From: Actinomycetota bacterium
GTDB lineage: Bacteria; Actinomycetota; Thermoleophilia; RBG-16-64-13
Reading direction: 5' to 3'
Assembly: GCA_023488925.1 (NCBI GenBank)
Contig: JAMDDA010000147.1
Span: 1-5,872 of the forward strand
Length of the DNA: 5,872 nucleotides
The translations under genes were made by a program, and so were the position numbers. Below, in pieces: positions 1 through 4,854 of the stretch (position 1 is its first letter; each line of letters starts with the position of its first letter). Under the pieces are notes generated by a model. The model had not been told where the DNA came from. It saw only the letters and a program-made list of their open reading frames with translations, and did not search any database.

Positions 1-307
1 CTGCCACTACCCCGGGGTCGATCCGGGCCGGGCGGTGCTGGGATATCTCGCGGATCTGGGGGTGGAGGTGATCGAGGCGGACCGGGGATGCTGCGGCATG
101 GCGGGCTCCTTCGGCCTCAAGGCCCGCCAGCACGACAAGGCCATGGATGTCGGGGCGGATCTCTTCGCGCGTACACAAGAGGATGGGTACGACGGCGTCG
201 TCACCAACTGCGGCGCCTGCAAGCTTCAGCTCCAGCATGCAACCGGGCGGCCCGTATCCCACGCTGCAGTGGTCATCGATCGAACGATCCGAGGAGGGGT
301 TGCATGA
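1..307 (+). CDS. GlpC/HdrB-like CCG-domain Fe-S oxidoreductase subunit, C-terminal part
   Basis: This is the last 101 residues of a protein that begins upstream of the window; the reading frame starts at base 2. The visible part opens with Cys-His-Tyr-Pro-Gly, then has a Cys-Cys-Gly motif (partial residues 30-32, in DRGCCGMAGSFG) and a Cys-x-x-Cys pair (70 and 73, in NCGACKLQ). This is the second CCG (cysteine-rich) domain found in GlpC, GlcF, LutA and heterodisulfide reductase HdrB. The context around CCG and CxxC most resembles GlpC, the Fe-S subunit of anaerobic glycerol-3-phosphate dehydrogenase. Such domains bind Fe-S clusters and pass electrons between a flavoprotein or ferredoxin and the membrane or disulfide side. 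The stop codon overlaps the next start as ATGA, so translation is probably coupled. The N-terminal ferredoxin or first CCG domain is outside the window, so the exact subfamily is not decided. Confidence 0.88.
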   Translation, partial: CHYPGVDPGRAVLGYLADLGVEVIEADRGCCGMAGSFGLKARQHDKAMDVGADLFARTQEDGYDGVVTNCGACKLQLQHATGRPVSHAAVVIDRTIRGGVA

Positions 308-1305
308 AACCGTACGCCACACTGATCAAGGGCGCCCGCCTGGTGGTGGAGCGTTGCTTCGCGGTGAAGGAGGGCGACAGCGCCCTGAGCATCGCAGACG
401 AGGACCATCAACGGGAGGCGCAGGCCATGGCCGGCGTGGCCTACTCGCTGGGGGCGTACCCGGTGGTGGCCGACGTCTCCCATCACGTCAGCTCGGCTCT
501 CGCCTCCATGGCCGTTCCTATGGAACCGTCCCAGACCCTGGCCGCCGCCATGAAGGCTTCCGACGTCATCATCATCACCACCAACCTCGAGTGGGCCAAC
601 CGCTTCGCCCATGTGAACCCGGTAGCCGAGAGCGTAGCCTTGGGCGCCAAGATTGGATCGGTCGAGGAGGGCATGGCCACCTGGGACCTCACCGTAGAGG
701 ACATCGACCAGATCGTCGGCCGGGCCGAGCGGATCATGGCGGCCATGGAGGGCTGCGAGTGGGTGCGTGTGACCAGCCCGGCCGGCACCGACGTAAGAGT
801 GTATCTGAAAGATCGCCCGCCTCTGAAGGTCGTGCCCATCAAGGGCGCCGGCGAGATGATGGGACCCGTGCCCCTGTGGGGTGAGGTCGCCTACGCCGCC
901 ACGGAGGACCGCACCGACGGAATCATCGTCGTCGACGGCATCATGCTGGGAGTCGGCGTCTACGGCTCGCTCAAGAACCCCATCAGTTGGGAGATCCGGG
1001 ACGGCCGGGCGGTGAGCATCACCGGCGGCGAGGAGGCCGAGAGGCTGCGTTCCGTGGTGGAAGAGTCCGATGAAAACGCCACCGTCGTGGCCGAGTTCGC
1101 CATCGGTACCAGCCATAAGGAGGTCCTGGGCTCGCCGTCCGAGAAGGGCATGCTGGGAACCGTGCACTTCGCCCTGGGAGACAATTCCCACTGCTACCCC
1201 GGCGGTAAAAGCTGCAGCAGGTTGCACCTCGACGGGTCTGTGCGCGCCGTGACGGTCGAGGTCGACGGCCGCGTCATCATCGAGGACGGGGTCCTGATCG
1301 TTTGA
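304..1305 (+). CDS. M29 aminopeptidase / NicX-like metalloenzyme
   Basis: The 333-residue protein starts at ATG 304, inside the stop of the upstream gene, with GAGGAGG (291-297) six bases before it. It belongs to the superfamily that contains thermophilic M29 aminopeptidases (AmpS, AmpT, COG2309) and 2,5-dihydroxypyridine 5,6-dioxygenase NicX. The C-terminal metal-site region is clear: Glu264 in AEFAIGTS, Glu280 before GMLGTVHFALGDN with His288, and LHLDG with His308 and Asp310. A Gly-Gly loop (300-301) lies between the two histidines. The N-terminal half (about 1-150) is the Rossmann-like part of this fold. The length is slightly below the roughly 350-410 residues usual for the superfamily. 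Its partners are Fe-S proteins, not obvious peptide-metabolism genes, so an electron-transfer-linked catabolic step on a small molecule is as plausible as peptide cleavage. NicX chemistry needs O2, which fits poorly with the neighbourhood. The family is confident; the substrate is unknown. Confidence 0.85.
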   Translation: MKPYATLIKGARLVVERCFAVKEGDSALSIADEDHQREAQAMAGVAYSLGAYPVVADVSHHVSSALASMAVPMEPSQTLAAAMKASDVIIITTNLEWANRFAHVNPVAESVALGAKIGSVEEGMATWDLTVEDIDQIVGRAERIMAAMEGCEWVRVTSPAGTDVRVYLKDRPPLKVVPIKGAGEMMGPVPLWGEVAYAATEDRTDGIIVVDGIMLGVGVYGSLKNPISWEIRDGRAVSITGGEEAERLRSVVEESDENATVVAEFAIGTSHKEVLGSPSEKGMLGTVHFALGDNSHCYPGGKSCSRLHLDGSVRAVTVEVDGRVIIEDGVLIV

Positions 1306-1335
1306 GCGCGTCCGGACCATTGGAGGAGCTCGGGC

Positions 1336-1341
1336 AGGAGG
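1336..1341 (+). promoter_or_regulatory. Shine-Dalgarno AGGAGG that decides the cupin start
   Basis: A perfect AGGAGG lies 5 bases before GTG 1347. The alternative in-frame start, TTG 1302, overlaps the preceding stop as TTGA but has only a weak, distant GAGG upstream (1281-1284). The strong site favours the GTG. Confidence 0.6.
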
Positions 1342-1346
1342 TTGGA

Positions 1347-1733
1347 GTGAAGGAGCGGGTGAAGGTAATTGGCCTGGAAACAGGCAGGAAGACAGAGTTT
1401 CCCGACGGCAGCTGCGTCTGCGAACTGGTGTCGGGGCCGGTTGCGGGCGCCGCGCACACCTGCATGGGTTTCTCGACCTGGAAGCCGGGGACGGCGACGG
1501 ACCAGATGGTGCACGAGGTCGAGGAGATCGTCTACATCGTGGCGGGCCACGGTAAGTTGGCTGTGGGCCGGGATCTGGTGCCGTATCGGGCCGGGCAGGG
1601 AGTGCTCATCCCCGCAGGCGTGCCTCACGGCGTGGTCAACGATTCCGGCGAGGACCTCAGCATGGTTTACATCTTCGCCCATCCCGAGTACCCGCCCACG
1701 CGTCGCGCGACCGCCGAGGAGGAAGGGGCCTGA
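1347..1733 (+). CDS. small single-domain cupin
   Basis: This 128-residue protein is one conserved beta-barrel cupin domain. Cupin motif 2 is perfect: Gly83, five residues, Pro89-x-Gly91, two residues, His94, three residues, Asn98. Motif 1 is partly degenerate. Gly48, His56, Glu60 and Gly67 are in register, but the first histidine of the HxH pair is Met54 (sequence MVH). The usual four-ligand (3-His, 1-Glu) metal site would therefore have three ligands. It may still bind metal, or act as a small-molecule-binding or isomerase-type cupin. The GTG 1347 start gives a normal length for small cupins. Starting at TTG 1302 would add 15 residues that precede the first predicted strand. It sits 41 bases after the M29/NicX-like gene and 4 bases before the ferredoxin gene, so it is very likely cotranscribed. 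A role in handling the operon's substrate is inference only. Confidence 0.88.
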   Translation: MKERVKVIGLETGRKTEFPDGSCVCELVSGPVAGAAHTCMGFSTWKPGTATDQMVHEVEEIVYIVAGHGKLAVGRDLVPYRAGQGVLIPAGVPHGVVNDSGEDLSMVYIFAHPEYPPTRRATAEEEGA

Positions 1734-1737
1734 GCCC

Positions 1738-2244
1738 ATGAAGAAGATTCTGTTCGTGGATTTCGAGAAGTGCGTGGGATGCCGCACGTGCGAGACAGCC
1801 TGCTCCCTCTACCACGAGGACATGTGCCGGTCCGCGGTGTCGCGTATCCAGGTCCTGAAATGGGAGTCGGAGGGGATCGATCTACCCACCGTCTGCCAGC
1901 AGTGCGAGCGGCCCATGTGTCTCGAGGTCTGTCCGGTCGGCGCTCCGTACAGGGACCAGGCGACCGGCGCCATGATGATCGACTACGACAAATGCCTGGG
2001 ATGCCGCATGTGCATGGCTGGGTGCCCGTTCGGCGCCATTGTGTGGGACGACTACGACCACAAGGTGAAGAAGTGTGACCTGTGCGAGGGCGATCCCAAG
2101 TGCGTGCGCTACTGCCAGCCGAAGGCCATCGACTACGTGCGTTTCTCTCAGGCCGTTCTGGCCAAGAAACGGGCGATCGGCGAGCGCTACTCCGAGTATC
2201 TGAAGAAGTTCGCCGAGGAAGCGACCGGGGCCAAGCGCGCGTAG
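1738..2244 (+). CDS. four-cluster [4Fe-4S] ferredoxin, electron-transfer subunit
   Basis: This 168-residue protein carries sixteen regularly spaced cysteines in four groups: 12/15/18/22, 53/56/61/65, 86/89/92/96 and 113/116/122/126. This matches the DmsB/HycB/CooF/AorB family, in which groups I-IV and II-III pair to hold four [4Fe-4S] clusters. One extra cysteine is Cys30. There is no twin-arginine or Sec signal, so it should act in the cytoplasm as the electron conduit for a larger oxidoreductase. It starts at ATG 1738, four bases after the cupin stop, with AAGGGG (1723-1728) nine bases upstream and a stronger GAGGAGG further away. The C-terminal tail (about 138-168) is lysine- and glutamate-rich and has no cysteines. 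In many anaerobes this protein type is encoded beside a tungsten aldehyde:ferredoxin oxidoreductase. The nearby MoaD-like gene fits that, but no catalytic subunit is visible here. Confidence 0.93.
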   Translation: MKKILFVDFEKCVGCRTCETACSLYHEDMCRSAVSRIQVLKWESEGIDLPTVCQQCERPMCLEVCPVGAPYRDQATGAMMIDYDKCLGCRMCMAGCPFGAIVWDDYDHKVKKCDLCEGDPKCVRYCQPKAIDYVRFSQAVLAKKRAIGERYSEYLKKFAEEATGAKRA

Positions 2245-2259
2245 CGGGGAGGACGAGCC

Positions 2260-2355
2260 GTGATCATGGGAGTGCCCGCGGGGATCGAGAACAACGAACC
2301 GGGTCGGCGTGACCCCGGCGGGGGCGTGAAGGGGGTCCCGTGCGGGTTGTGGTGA
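2260..2355 (+). CDS. possible 31-codon mini-ORF between ferredoxin and MoaD-like genes
   Basis: A short ORF opens at GTG 2260 (with an in-frame ATG at 2266) and stops at TGA 2353-2355. It has a very good Shine-Dalgarno sequence: GGGGAGG at 2246-2252, seven bases before the GTG. By hand count, 27 of 31 sense codons end in G or C, like the real genes around it. The product begins VIMGVPAGIENNEPG, is rich in Gly, Pro and Arg, and matches no family I know. The ORF overlaps the first 16 bases of the MoaD-like gene in another frame, so it could couple translation of that gene. It could also be chance in GC-rich DNA, or the remnant of a longer gene. Confidence that it is translated is low. Confidence 0.3.
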   Translation: MIMGVPAGIENNEPGRRDPGGGVKGVPCGLW

Positions 2356-2582
2356 AGCTGCTCGGGACCCACAGGTCGTTCCTGCCGCCCGGCGGGCGGG
2401 GTTCGACCGTTCCGCTCGACTTCGACCACTCTCCGGTGACGCTGCGCGAAGTGCGGGAACGCCTGGGGATACCGCCGGAGACTCCACGGATCGTTTTCCT
2501 GAACGGCAACCCTATCGACGACGCCCACCCGCTTACCGATGGTGACGAGCTGGCCTTCGTGTCGCCGGTCGGAGGCGGGTGA
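2340..2582 (+). CDS. MoaD/ThiS-family ubiquitin-like sulphur carrier
   Basis: This 80-residue protein has the beta-grasp pattern of MoaD/ThiS. It has an N-terminal strand (VRVVVKLLG), a middle helix (about 34-43, TLREVRERLG), the segment IVFLNGNPIDD, and the signature HPLTDGDELAF followed by a C-terminal Gly-Gly-Gly. The terminal Gly-Gly is where an E1-like enzyme (MoeB/ThiF) adenylates the chain before thiocarboxylation. The carrier then donates sulphur, for example to the pterin dithiolene of molybdenum or tungsten cofactor. The GTG 2340 start has AAGGGGG (2329-2335) four bases upstream and puts the first strand at the N terminus. MoaD copies in operons with Fe-S redox proteins often serve AOR-type tungsten enzymes. 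Here it follows the four-cluster ferredoxin by 95 bases. A role in thiamine or another sulphur transfer cannot be excluded from sequence alone. Confidence 0.87.
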   Translation: MRVVVKLLGTHRSFLPPGGRGSTVPLDFDHSPVTLREVRERLGIPPETPRIVFLNGNPIDDAHPLTDGDELAFVSPVGGG

Positions 2583-2585
2583 CGC

Positions 2586-2604
2586 CCTCCGGGTTGGACG
2601 GAGG
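2586..2604. terminator. short inverted repeat between convergent genes, possible terminator
   Basis: CCTCCG (2586-2591) and CGGAGG (2599-2604) form a perfect 6-bp stem with a 7-base loop, between the MoaD-like stop and the stop of the opposite-strand M20 gene. The position suits a shared terminator, but no T-tract follows on either strand and the stem is short, so termination is only suggested. Confidence 0.3.
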
Positions 2605-2605
2605 C

Positions 2606-3997
2606 TCACGCACAGAAACGGAGGATGACGTCGGTGTAGATCTCGATCGCCTCGAGCAACTCGGACAGAGGCATGCGTTCGTTGGGCCGGTGGATGTTGC
2701 CGGCGGCCGCGCCGGGCCCGAGCACCAGGACATCCATGCCCGCCCTTTGGTAGACCGGGGCTTCCGTGGTGCCGCTCTTGAACTCCCGGTCCGGGTTGCG
2801 GCCTCGGCTTTGGAGTACGGCGTCCACGACCTGCAGCAGTGGCGACCCGGGCCGGGGCGCGTGCGGGGGGGCGTCCAGGGCGCGCTCCGTCGTGACCGAG
2901 AGATCGGGATGGACGCCGGCGAGGCGCTGGAGGGCGACCGCATAGTCGTCGAGCGCCTGGGCGGAGACTTCGTCGGGGAGGCGCCGGGCGTCGACCACGT
3001 AGTGGAGAGCGTCGGCCGTGAGCCGGACGATCCCGTTGTTGACGGTGGAATAGGGTGGATCGTAGCTCTGCATCTGTGTCCTGGACAGCTCACGCCGCAG
3101 TCTCGCGGTGGCCCGGTGGAGTTCGAGCAGGAGTCGCACGAGGGCGGGCGACCAGTATTGCCGGCCGGTCGTCGACTCGGGTTGCACGATTGCGCCGGCC
3201 ACCGCCGGCTTGGCGGCGGCCGCGACCAGGGCCCGGCACTCGGCCGCCACCTTGTTGGCCGCGTCTCCGCCGGTCACGGCCAGCACGGCGGTCCGTGTGC
3301 CGAGGAGCCCGGTGATGGCATCCAGGCAGGCGTCGTTGGCGGAGGACCCTCGGTGCGTCTGGGAGGAGTGCGCCGAGATACCGGAGAAGGTGATCCGCCA
3401 GCACGGCAGGTCGGGCGCAGGCTCAGGTCGCGGGGTGGAGGCGGTGGTGCGGAACTCCACGTACCCCTTGTGGCCGCCTACAGGGCGGAGCTCGGAGGGT
3501 TCCCCGACCAGGATGGTTCGGGGCAGAGGACGCAACGTGTCGACCAGCAGGTGCGCCCCGAAGCGGCCGGTCTCTTCCCCGTAGGTGCCCGCGAGGGCCA
3601 CGCCCCGCTCGAGGGGGGTGTCCCGCAGCCGGTGCAACGCCGCGAGCTTGCACAGGAAGTCGAGCTTCACGTCGGCTACACCCAGGCCGTACACGTACTT
3701 GCCGTGCACCGTGAGCGCGAAGGGGTCCCCGCCGGTCTTGGTCCAGAGCGCGTGTTCCCCGGGTGGTACGGTGTCCACATGGGTGGCGAGAACCAGCGAG
3801 TCTTCGCGGAGAGGACCGCGGGAGGCGACGATGTTGTATTGTGGTATCCCTTCATGCGTCTCTTCTTGAAGGGCGACGTGCAGTCCGGCGGCCTGGCAGA
3901 GGGGCGCCAGGAGCTCCATCACGGGACGCGTGCTGCGCTGCGAACGGCTATCGATCGCGATGAGCTCTCGGGCTGCGGTCAGCAGGTCGAAAGTCAC
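2606..3997 (-). CDS. M20-family zinc metallohydrolase (ArgE/DapE/CPG2-like)
   Basis: The 463-residue protein is complete. All expected M20 di-zinc residues are in order: His73 with Asp75 in ATHVDTVP, bridging Asp109 in GLGVAD, catalytic Glu141 and metal-binding Glu142 in YGEETG, Glu166 in VGEPSE, and His436 in GNIHRPNE. The lid/dimerisation domain occupies roughly residues 175-335 and includes SGISAHSS with the conserved His210. No signal peptide is seen, so it should be cytoplasmic. Members cleave amide bonds of N-acyl amino acids, peptides or related compounds; nothing visible selects a substrate. The start is GTG at 3997-3995, with AAGGAG (4008-4003) five bases upstream. It is convergent with the redox operon and divergent from the lipoprotein gene, so it is probably transcribed alone. 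The length is a little above ArgE or DapE (about 375-385), with an extended loop near residues 184-198. Confidence 0.95.
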   Translation of the reverse strand: MTFDLLTAARELIAIDSRSQRSTRPVMELLAPLCQAAGLHVALQEETHEGIPQYNIVASRGPLREDSLVLATHVDTVPPGEHALWTKTGGDPFALTVHGKYVYGLGVADVKLDFLCKLAALHRLRDTPLERGVALAGTYGEETGRFGAHLLVDTLRPLPRTILVGEPSELRPVGGHKGYVEFRTTASTPRPEPAPDLPCWRITFSGISAHSSQTHRGSSANDACLDAITGLLGTRTAVLAVTGGDAANKVAAECRALVAAAAKPAVAGAIVQPESTTGRQYWSPALVRLLLELHRATARLRRELSRTQMQSYDPPYSTVNNGIVRLTADALHYVVDARRLPDEVSAQALDDYAVALQRLAGVHPDLSVTTERALDAPPHAPRPGSPLLQVVDAVLQSRGRNPDREFKSGTTEAPVYQRAGMDVLVLGPGAAAGNIHRPNERMPLSELLEAIEIYTDVILRFCA

Positions 3998-4002
3998 AAG
4001 TT

Positions 4003-4008
4003 CTCCTT
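4003..4008 (-). promoter_or_regulatory. Shine-Dalgarno AAGGAG for the M20 gene
   Basis: Read on the minus strand this is AAGGAG followed by five bases and then GTG. It fixes the GTG at 3997 as the start; no in-frame ATG nearby competes. Confidence 0.75.
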
Positions 4009-4011
4009 CCC

Positions 4012-4084
4012 GGCAGGCCTCCAGGGACAGGTCGTTGGCGGGCGGGCGGCCGCGGCGAAGATCACTCTAGGGAGGCAGGCCTGC
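4012..4084. repeat. repeated GGCAGGCCT motif in divergent intergenic region, candidate operator
   Basis: GGCAGGCCT occurs at 4012-4020 and again at 4074-4082. At the second site it extends into the perfect 10-bp palindrome GCAGGCCTGC (4075-4084), which lies in the spacer of the proposed M20 promoter. The first site lies just upstream of the M20 ribosome site, on the transcribed leader. This would suit a dimeric repressor acting on the M20 gene. Short GC palindromes are common in such DNA, so support is weak. Confidence 0.25.
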
Positions 4085-4092
4085 TTTCGCAA
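4064..4092 (-). promoter_or_regulatory. candidate sigma70-type promoter of the M20 gene
   Basis: On the minus strand TTGCGA (4092-4087) and TAGAGT (4069-4064) are separated by exactly 17 bases, the optimal spacing. Each hexamer matches four of six consensus positions. Transcription would start near 4056, giving a leader of about 60 bases that includes the AAGGAG ribosome site. This rests on motif match only. Confidence 0.4.
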
Positions 4093-4114
4093 GTCGTGGC
4101 TCCGGCGCACGCCC

Positions 4115-4711
4115 GTGAGACATTTGGTGGCCCTGGCCGTGCTTGGAGTCGCCGTCCTTGTGGGCTGCGCGGGTTCCCGGCGGGAAGCCGCCGCTTCCAC
4201 GGCGCCCACCTTGGCTCTCATGGAGCAGGCCTTCCGCACGGCCCATCTCACCACGCCCGAGCGGCTGCTGACGCCCTTGGAAACCGAGCCCGCCGATATC
4301 GTCACTCTGGTCTCTCGGGGTGTCGAGCCGGGCGTGCCCTTGCTCTTCCCTTCCTTTCTTCCCACCGGCTTCCGCTTGGCCGCTCCCTTCCGGGGAACGG
4401 GCTCGGGACGTCCTCTGCCGAACCCACACACGTGGGGCACGGGATACGCGCTCACCTATACGGATGGGAATGCCCGCCTCACCGTGGTCGTCGGGCCCGA
4501 TCAGGAGTTGAGTACCGGCCCCTGGGTTGGAGTCGACGCGATGCTCGACGGCCGTGCTCTGCGGGTGACCCGGGATGATCCTCTGGTCGTGGTGGAGACC
4601 GTGCCCGCTGGGCGGGTTCCGGTGGCCGTGGTGGGCGAGCGGATGTCCGCGGAAGACGTGGTGCGCGTGGCCGTGGGTCTGCGCCCGTGGGTCGAGAAGC
4701 CGGGACGGTGA
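4115..4711 (+). CDS. small secreted lipoprotein of unknown function
   Basis: The 198-residue product from GTG 4115 begins with a short basic n-region, a hydrophobic core (about residues 4-16) and a lipobox ending LVGC, with Cys18 as the lipidation site. The mature protein should be anchored on the outer face of the cytoplasmic membrane. A spacer rich in Ala, Ser and Arg follows. Then comes a domain (about 65-192) with LFPSFLPTGF, YALTYTDGNARLTVVVG, an ETVPAGRVPVAVVG strand pair and a final helix MSAEDVVRVAVGL. That order resembles DUF4367-type extracytoplasmic domains, but the match is by eye. The start is uncertain: no Shine-Dalgarno sequence precedes GTG 4115, and AGGGAGG at 4069-4075 is too far away. 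In-frame TTG 4124 or GTG 4127 are alternatives that would shorten the n-region. A pure pyrimidine run of 21 bases (4343-4363) encodes part of LLFPSFLP. It is divergent from the M20 gene; no functional link to mqnC is evident. Confidence 0.72.
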   Translation: MRHLVALAVLGVAVLVGCAGSRREAAASTAPTLALMEQAFRTAHLTTPERLLTPLETEPADIVTLVSRGVEPGVPLLFPSFLPTGFRLAAPFRGTGSGRPLPNPHTWGTGYALTYTDGNARLTVVVGPDQELSTGPWVGVDAMLDGRALRVTRDDPLVVVETVPAGRVPVAVVGERMSAEDVVRVAVGLRPWVEKPGR

Positions 4712-4720
4712 GCAGTTGTC

Positions 4721-4748
4721 CTTCGGGCCGCGCGGGCGGGAAGCGCCC
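4721..4748 (+). repeat. direct repeat copy 1 of 28 bp
   Basis: This matches 4781-4808 at 27 of 28 positions (the difference is C4724 versus G4784), with the last 24 bases identical. It begins ten bases after the lipoprotein stop. The core is GGGCGGGAAGCGCCC, itself an inverted repeat. Confidence 0.85.
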
Positions 4749-4751
4749 GCG
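4731..4751 (+). terminator. GC hairpin after the lipoprotein gene, possible terminator or REP-like element
   Basis: CGCGGGCG (4731-4738) pairs perfectly with CGCCCGCG (4744-4751) around a GGAAG loop, an 8-bp all-GC stem 19 bases after the lipoprotein stop. No T-run follows, so classical intrinsic termination is not certain. The stem is shared with the direct repeat, where copy 2 keeps only a 5-bp version (4794-4798 with 4804-4808). Confidence 0.35.
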
Positions 4752-4780
4752 GATGCCATCCGGGTCGACGGCCCGGCAGG

Positions 4781-4808
4781 CTTGGGGCCGCGCGGGCGGG
4801 AAGCGCCC
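4781..4808 (+). repeat. direct repeat copy 2 of 28 bp
   Basis: This is the second copy, exactly 60 bp after copy 1. The stem is shorter because base 4809 is C where copy 1 has G. The repeat lies 46 bases before the mqnC start and upstream of its proposed -10 element. Confidence 0.85.
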
Positions 4809-4837
4809 CCGCCACCCTCCTGGCCGAGTCCACCCGG

Positions 4838-4846
4838 TGGTAGACT
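4838..4846 (+). promoter_or_regulatory. mqnC: extended -10 element of mqnC, probable leaderless promoter
   Basis: TGG-TAGACT is an extended -10 (TGn-TAnnnT). It ends eight bases before ATG 4855, which places the transcription start at or within a base or two of the start codon. No good -35 hexamer lies 16-18 bases upstream, which is usual for extended -10 promoters. There is no Shine-Dalgarno sequence in front of the ATG. Confidence 0.45.
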
Positions 4847-4854
4847 GCCATTCC

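Noticed and set aside
278..289. GATCG-AA-CGATC dyad just before the M29/NicX-like gene
   Set aside because: It lies inside the coding end of the CCG-domain protein, the 2-base centre cannot form a hairpin loop, and the ATGA gene overlap argues against a separate promoter there.
226..1320. A 364-codon minus-strand open frame rich in His, Asp and Gly
   Set aside because: It is antisense to the M29/NicX-like gene and has low-complexity composition with no domain pattern.
1302..1346. TTG start for the cupin overlapping the previous stop as TTGA
   Set aside because: It would add 15 residues outside the cupin fold and has no good ribosome site, whereas GTG 1347 has AGGAGG five bases ahead. It is kept only as an alternative.
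2579..4711. A 710-codon open frame on the + strand running across the M20 gene into the lipoprotein
   Set aside because: Up to about 3997 it is the antisense shadow of the M20 gene, which has all its catalytic motifs on the minus strand. Only the part from 4115, with a signal peptide and lipobox, looks real.
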